This document shows positions 57,354 through 64,000 of a stretch of 64,000 nucleotides of DNA, in pieces. Positions within the stretch are counted from its first letter, which is position 1; every line of letters starts with the position of its first letter. Origin of the DNA: Adineta steineri (taxonomy: Eukaryota; Rotifera; Eurotatoria; Adinetida; Adinetidae); assembly GCA_905250115.1 (NCBI GenBank), contig CAJNOI010000186.1, positions 62,001-126,000 of the forward strand, written 5' to 3'. Under the pieces are notes generated by a model. The model had not been told where the DNA came from, ran no database searches, and worked only from the letters and a program-made list of their open reading frames with translations. Both the position numbers and the translations under genes were made by a program.

Positions 57354-60300
57354 TTATTTTTTACATTCATCACAATTATCACATGAACCACATGTTGATG
57401 ATGTATATGAATTGCTTAAACCAAGATCATTGAGCATAAGTGCATATTGAACATTAAATTTTTTACGTTCATGTGTTGTTTGATCTAACATTCTTGGATC
57501 ATCTGTATGTGCTGGAGCAGATTCAACTGGTTCAAGTTCACTAGATGGTGCAGGTTTTGCAACAGGCATTTGACGCCAATTGAATGCATCAAGTACATCA
57601 TTATATTCAATAGTACCATCATTTTGAGTCATACTAATAATGAAATAGAAAATATTCAATGAGTGTTTATTTTTTTTCAGTAATATTACCGAGTAATGAT
57701 TATATTTAAAAGATAATCAGGTATAGGAACATGAACGGAACGTATAGCAATACGAACTTCTTGAGCAGGTAATCGACCATTTCCACTAAATGAAAATTAA
57801 AAAAAACATTAGAATAATTTAAATAAAAGCTTTTTTTACCTTCGATCACGTGAAATAAAATTTTCTTTTAATGGTAAGAAATGTTCATAATTATTTTTTC
57901 TCAAATGTTCTTGAGCAACACCAACAATTGAAAAAATATCATGATCTTTACTGCTTTTCTCCGAATAATATCGTGCAAGTGTTATTATTTCATGATCAAC
58001 CAATTGATTTCCAACAAGATTTTTCATTAAATAATAAAATGTTTCATAACCAAAATAACCTTTATGTTGTGGATCATGTTGTCCAAATTGAGCAGCAGCA
58101 TCAGGATTATTTGATAGAATTGATCGTAATTTTTCTACAATTAACTTTTGATTTGCAACTGGAAAAAGATAGGATTCAGTTTCCATAGTTTTGAATGCAT
58201 ATTCATCAGCATCATATAAATTAAAATCAAATGAATTAATTAAAACACGAGCTCCAACATAAAAATCTTTTGCACCAAAATATTCCGATACTTCAATTGG
58301 ATATGGTGATTGATTTGGTTTTTTTACTCTTTGACGTTCAAGAAATTTTCCACCATCAATACCTATTTTATAGAAAAACAGAAAAAAATCATTATTAACA
58401 TTTGAATTTTTTTTCTTACCTGAATTTCTTTTTGGTGGTTCATGAATACTAATTGTATCATCAGCTAGAAAATATGATATAATAAAACGTCGTTGAGCTT
58501 GTATTGGATCTTTGGTCATTACTTTGGCCATGAAACGAAGTACATAGCTTTGAAGTGCTTGACTAAAAAAGAAATGGTAAATTAAAAATTTATATATCTC
58601 AAATATTTACTTATAAACTATGTTACTTACCGATCAAAGCCCATAAATTTATTAAAATCTTTCTTGACTGGATCGGGAAGAAGTTTTTTTGTTGAATTTA
58701 ATGAATCTTCTTCTGATCCAAAACCCGTATCTATATGTAAGTAAAAATTAATATTAAGACTTTTTTTCCGTAATCTAATTTTTCTATTCTTACATGGATG
58801 AGTTTGTTTCAATTGTTGATAATTGTTTCCTTTATTATAATTAATTGGTGTAAAATCTTGTATACCATATTTAGTACGATAGTAATTCTTTGTAAATTCA
58901 TCAACATCTGTTAATAAAACTTTACGTCCAAAAACATTAATCAATTGTCCAATAGCTAAATCTTGATCAGTATAATATTTTTGATCAAGTGCACCTGTCT
59001 ATAAATTACAAGAATAGAAAAAAACAAAACTTTTCTTTTTTTTTAAATCATTAATGTAATTTACTTTAAGATTATCAAGAATATAACGTTGTTTATTTAA
59101 TTGTCCAAAGACATTAAGTACTGTACGTGGGGCAGTTTCACCTGGTAACGGTAATCCTTCAAAATGTTTTGGTAATTTCTTTCGAGCAAGAAATGTTGGT
59201 GGTGCATCACGTCCAGAATTTGGTGGAAGAATTTCACGAATTTCCATGGTATCATCTATTAATAAATGAAAATATATTTTTTTTATTCCTATTAAATAAA
59301 TTTGTATTTTTTTTTCTTACCAGAAAGAAAATAATGTACACAAAAATTTCGTACATCACCATATAAACTTTCTGAATCATCCCAGACACCCCAAAAACGT
59401 AATACATGTGTATCATGATTGATAAATTGTTTTAATGTATCAATTCTTTCATATGGTCGAAGTGGATTTTGAGTACCTTCGGCCTATTAAATACATATTA
59501 TATATGATAATCTTTTCTTTTTTCGAATAACTTCTGACGGATTTATTCTATATTAGTGATATTTAAAACGATTGATCCGATAAAATAGTCGTATTGTCAA
59601 TTGGTCAGTAGACTATTTATGAAATCCTAGCGTCGAAGTTTACAGAAAATCTGAGAACAATACAATAGAAAGAATCTATAAACAATTTTGTTAATACGAT
59701 TATCAATGAATTATATCGACTAATCGGATTCATTAATTTAAGTGGTTGTGCAATGTATAGAACTTGCTTCATATCAGAATTATGAAGAAGCAAGAAACAC
59801 TTTACTCAATTCCGTATGTTTTAATCTAATGGTCAAACTTCATCAAGAACTATTTTTTGTTCGTTCAATCAAGACACTAATCTCGATGTCAAGCTTATGA
59901 AAATAATCTCTTTAATACTTCTGTAAAGAATAGTACGACATAAAGTATGTCTTATAAAACTCTTACATATGTTAAGCTGATAATATCAAAAATTAAAGAA
60001 AGTAAAATAGTCTAGTCTTGGAAACAACTGTGTATTAACTATATTACATCAGTAGCAACTCAATTAGTTTAATTAACATTCTATTTGAAAACTTTTTTTT
60101 TGTCCTCCAAGGTGCACAAACGAATAAGACTTACTACTTGACGATGTTTAAGAAATGGATCTTCCGGTGCCGAAAAACCTAAGATTAAAATTTTAGTAAG
60201 CAAAATTTTCTTGAATATCTTTTGAAATCTACCTGGTGGTACTCGTACACCAAGTTTAGTTAAAAAGTTTCGTGTAAAAGCATCACAATCAATTAATTTG

Positions 60301-60972
60301 TATATACGTCCATAAAATGATACTTCCGATCCAACATTAAATTGATCATAGGTATAAAAACGATCATCATTTGGTGCTGATAATGGTATACGATGACGTT
60401 TAAGAATTGTACCTTGTGGATAACCAACGTTATTTTGACGTTGTTCGACAACTAGAAAAAAACATAATTTGTTATGTTGTCATCATTTTATAAAAAATAA
60501 AATCAAATACCTTGAACTGTATCATCTTCTGGATAAAAATAAACTCGACATTTTCGAATACGATATTGTTCTTGTGGACGTTCAGTTATTGATTCTTGAA
60601 AATAAGCATCAAAACAAAGAACTTGTTTATCAAAAGCAAGCCAAGCTGGTCGATCAGGTCCTTCGCCTATAAATAAATAGATATTAATAATCATATAAAT
60701 GCTAATCTCATAAATCTTCCTACCTCGGGGATAAACAGAATTTTTTGGTCGAAGATCTTCTCCTGGTAATGGTACACCACCAACACCCAATTGAGTACCT
60801 GTTTGCATGGCGACCCCATTGTATTTATCAAATTGATGTGCTAAATGAAATTTATCTTTGCCAATCTTAAGAGAAAAATAATAAATTATATTAATTTTTT
60901 TTGTTTTTGATTATAAAACTTATTAATTACTTTTCGTTCGAATGTGTTGCCAGGTAAAAATGGTAACGCCAT
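57354..60972 (-). CDS. EFHC2: EF-hand domain-containing family member C2, 767 aa
   Basis: Ciliary microtubule inner protein of doublet microtubules (relative of Chlamydomonas RIB72). Thirteen exons: 60931-60972, 60724-60865, 60511-60666, 60233-60451, 60135-60178, 59321-59483, 59065-59255, 58794-58998, 58631-58730, 58420-58562, 57840-58362, 57690-57785, 57354-57633. The N-terminus MALPFLPGNTFERKIGKDKF matches EFHC2 rather than EFHC1. Three DM10 domains: WLAFDKQVLCFDAYFQES with IDCDAFTRNFL; THVLRFWGVWDDSESLYGD with LLTDVDEFTKNYY; SYVLRFMAKVMTKDPI with INSFDFNLYDADEYAFKTME. Other EFHC2 hallmarks are DDTMEIREILPPNSGRDAPP and GFGSEEDSLNS. C-terminal EF-hand-like regions (DPQHKGYFGYETFY, NDGTIEYNDVLDAFNWRQ) follow. 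The protein ends in a Cys-rich CGSCDNCDECKK not typical of the family. Intron 59484-60134 (651 nt) is by far the largest. ATG at 60972. Confidence 0.96.
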
Positions 60973-63782
60973 GTTTGATCAATAGAAGGACTGATACTGT
61001 TATGAAATGAAGTGGCTTTTTTTGTTATATGCATGTGAAAAACACTTGTAAACATGGTTGTTAAGCAATGGACTTCGTATTTTACGAACATAAGCGACCT
61101 CTTTTTTATATGTAAAAAAAAAGAAAGAATTTCATTAAAATAAATAATATATACTAATTGATTGATTGATATTTGATCTCTCTTTTGCCATATGATATAA
61201 ATGTTGTAATAATTATTGATTATGAATAGTTTTTAAAATAGAATAAAGAAAGTCTATAATTTTTAATAAATTGATCAATAAACTAAAAAAATGTCAATTA
61301 ATAAAAATAACAATGCTTGCATTCATTTATATTACTTATAAAGAAAAACAGGAAATCATTTTTTATTCAAAGCGACAGACTTTTTCCATTGAAGATTTGG
61401 TACAAATACTATAGCTACTAATTGCGTTTGGATTCTTTATATTTCCTATGATGACATATAAGAAAGAAAAGTTCCATCTACTTGTGTAATACTAAAGGAT
61501 AATTGTGATTCATAGTTCTTATATCAATGTAATACAAGGTTATATATATATATATATATATGAGAACGAGTAGCTATGATCATCATACCCAGAGGTGATT
61601 ATCTCGTTTATGTACTGTAATAGAGGTCTGACTGACAAATCATGTATATATATATGTGTAAAATAACACATAAAGATAAAAGAAAAGGAGAAAGACCAGA
61701 AAACAATTAGAGTTCTAATAATATTTCGATAGCATATGAATATAGAACTGTTCTTTGTCGAACTATAATTAAAATTTCTATTGAAGTGCGGACTATAAGG
61801 CATGCCATTATTTCATTATTTCTTCTTACACTATTAGCTGTTATGGTTTATTGCAAGTAAGTGTTGATGTGACAGCACCCTATGAGCAGTTTCCTGCACA
61901 CAAGATAAAGAAGGTCTTTTCTTGACAATTGTTTTCATCTGTGATCCCTAACGAATGCGTTTACAAAACAAATGTTTGTGTATGATGCGGAGTGTTTGAC
62001 TTTTCTTATTGATCGGGTGTATATATACATATATATAGAGAGAGAGAGAGCGAGAGAACCCTGGTATTTATTATTATTATTATCATTATTATTGATGTCT
62101 CTGTTGTTGTTGTTGTTGTTGTGCTGATCGAAATAGTATAAATTCATAAAATGATAATCATTACTGCATCCCTGTGCAATCATGTCTTGAGCATGTATAT
62201 ATATATATATATATATGAGTTCATATATATGCAAAGACATTACTAATTATTTATGCTACATTAGCTGTTTTAGTTATTAATGTAGTGAAAAAAATTAATG
62301 AATAGAAAACAGGTATATTCGGATGTGTGTGACATACAAACTAAATCAAAGACAGAGGATTTCTAAAAAGTTTAAGGAATTAATCTTTTGTAAATGGATA
62401 ATAGAATTTCCGAACATAAAAAACTAGCATAGATAAGTAATTTTTTTTCCTTTTTCTTTATTAGATTCTAATTGTTCTATAGAACACTACTTGACCGTAT
62501 GATTAAGCATATTGAATGGAAATTTTTTTTCTTAGAAAGCAGAAATCCCGAAATGTTAGAAGGGGTGAGAATAACAGAAGAGAAAAGGATTTTATAAGAA
62601 AAATCAATTACTTGATCTAATCATACTCAGGATGAGTTCGACTCGGATAATGCTTATCAAGATAATTTTTGCGGAATAGAATCAATTTTCCGAGACAAAT
62701 TTAATTTTATTAAACAATACTTTATGACGAACGAGAAATAAGATTGACATGAAAAGCTAAACAATAAATTTTTTAGTATGATTTTTTTTAATTTCCTTTA
62801 TTCTTTTTATTTTAAAAATAAATCATATGTAAGAATTTTGTTAATCTTGTCGTTAGGAATGATGTAGTTTGTCATTGTCGATTGATGACGACAAATGAGT
62901 TCTGTTCGAAAAAAAAATCAGAAAGGAAAAGGAGCGTAGCAGATACTAAAGCTCCCAAAAAAAAATAATAATAATAGTGATAGAAAAAAAAAGAGAAAAA
63001 AATAGAAACGATGCGGATGTGAGAAAAAAGACACAAGATTTTGAGAATTATGATTATGACCAGAATTCTTCATTGTCATACTTCACATAAGTAATGTATT
63101 TCTGTTCTTAGCTCCATAAGGCACTTGCTTATTGCCTGAGGCTATACACGAGTCGTATACATCGTATTATCTTATGCTTTTATTGTTATTTCCATGTATA
63201 TGCGTGTGAATACTAAGAATGTGTCAGCTTTTTTTATCTGAATTTCTATACTTATATTATTAAAAAAAATTAAAATGTGCCATGTAAAAAAAAAACTAAA
63301 ATAATGACATATTTTTTTTCTATCTCTTTGTTGATCTCTCTTTTTCCATTTTATTTCTAGACGAGAAACAATCTGCTCGTTGTCGTGTTCTTTTTTCATT
63401 ATATACTTCCATGTTCACCAACGATTCGAATGTTATTAAGAATCTACACATTACTGACGTAGCATCCACAATAACAAGGAGTTGCTTCAGAACGACAATC
63501 TGCAAACAAACAGGAAAGAAGGAGAACGCAACAAATCCAACTGGATTATAAGCAAGCATTAGAAAGAACTCTACTGCTACCATCACGATTCATATATCTA
63601 CGATTACCACGGTTGTTACGACTAGCATATCATCGTACCATTCTATAATCAGGTAGACGAGAAGGGCAAGAAAAAATATAGAAGAGAACAGCGTAAGAAA
63701 TCATAGAAAACGATAACATTTCTTTCTGTTTATTTGTTTATTTATCACACGTAAATTAATAGTTCGTGCATTAGTTAGGATT
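60973..63782. other. 2.8-kb gene-poor stretch
   Basis: Lies between EFHC2 (minus) and the gene starting at 63783 (plus), so it contains both promoters. Simple repeats: (TA)n at 61541-61560 and 62197-62216, (GA)n near 62036-62056, ATT/ATC triplets at 62067-62092 and GTT triplets at 62104-62121. No coding region supported; frames on the minus strand at 61540-62240 and 63172-63586 are low-complexity. Confidence 0.55.
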
Positions 63783-63939
63783 ATGGCAACATCATCCGGC
63801 ACAAACGAGAATCAACATCAAACAATTGCTTCATATGATCGATCTTCAAATCATGTCAAATTTTATGATGATAATCAAAATTCTTCATCAAGAAGAAATA
63901 GTATAATTCAAGATGATTTATCATCAACATCAAGACAAG
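63783..63939 (+). CDS. First coding exon of a gene leaving the window
   Basis: ATG at 63783 opens 52 codons (MATSSGTNENQHQTIASYD, then Ser/Asp/Asn-rich, ending LSSTSRQ) and stops in phase 1 at a GTTTGT donor (63940). Low-complexity, polar N-terminus with no recognisable domain; the rest lies beyond 64000. Supported by the ATG, composition and donor only. Confidence 0.5.
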
Positions 63940-64000
63940 GTTTGTATTACAAAGTAGAGTTTTTGATCAATATTTCATACATAAAATATGAGTTATATAA

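Noticed and set aside
61540-62240. Repeat-rich minus-strand frames as small genes
   Set aside because: Dominated by TA, GA and triplet repeats; no start context or domain.
1-64000. CRISPR arrays, tRNA or rRNA genes
   Set aside because: No regularly spaced repeats and no tRNA or rRNA signature words were seen on either strand; a tRNAscan or Infernal run would be decisive.

Overview
This is animal nuclear DNA, AT-rich, with one 100-N assembly gap. Most genes carry many very short GT-AG introns (about 45-65 nt). The recognisable proteins are metazoan: CELF, MRTF, PMPCA, DCAF6, eL18, an ARMC10-like protein, LYSMD3/4, EFHC2, a peptide GPCR and a fibrinogen-domain lectin. Scattered TGTGGG-like repeats, a long LDLa/EGF/7TM receptor and intronless accessory genes point to a bdelloid rotifer, perhaps Rotaria-like. 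That placement is inference: no rRNA or mitochondrial marker is present. Exon structures were derived by joining splice sites and checking that phases and lengths close into one frame.

Layout. 1-6.4 kb: most of a CELF/Bruno RNA-binding protein gene (minus, running off the left edge), with long pyrimidine-rich introns and a likely alternative first exon. 6.4-10.2 kb: no supported gene; ends in a duplicated ~160-bp block. 10.2-19.3 kb: an accessory-looking stretch of three intronless genes (LDLa/EGF/7TM receptor, orphan multi-pass membrane protein, GNAT acetyltransferase) mixed with G-rich/C-rich telomere-like foldbacks. 21-24 kb: a Rab/Ras-like GTPase and an orphan single-pass membrane protein. 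26.9-27.8 kb: a fibrinogen-related lectin cut by the gap. 28.2-34.2 kb: a compact MRTF, two tandem four-TM paralogues and a Thr-rich secreted protein.

34.7-43.4 kb is a dense housekeeping block. PMPCA and DCAF6 lie 118 bp apart on the plus strand. An ARMC10-like gene and RPL18 lie 169 bp apart on the minus strand. Both downstream genes have a pyrimidine-AG acceptor just before the ATG with no visible upstream exon, the arrangement expected of trans-spliced operons. 44.8-48.0 kb: a LYSMD3/4-type protein and two small EF-hand/Gly-Tyr-rich paralogues that each start with a 7-nt exon. 49.2-52.8 kb: a beta-propeller-like gene disrupted by a 111-bp inverted-repeat element, and a class A neuropeptide-type GPCR. 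55.4-56.8 kb: gene 3' exons, a second inverted-repeat element, a transposon-like protein fragment, and a 42-bp near-palindrome next to telomere-like repeats. 57.4-61.0 kb: EFHC2, a ciliary doublet protein, in 13 exons. 63.8 kb: first exon of a gene that leaves the window.

The genes do not form one pathway. The best candidates for undescribed biology are the repeated telomere-like foldbacks (one forms the end of a coding sequence), the chimeric receptor, the EF-hand/GGY pair with 7-nt start exons, and the two putative operons.
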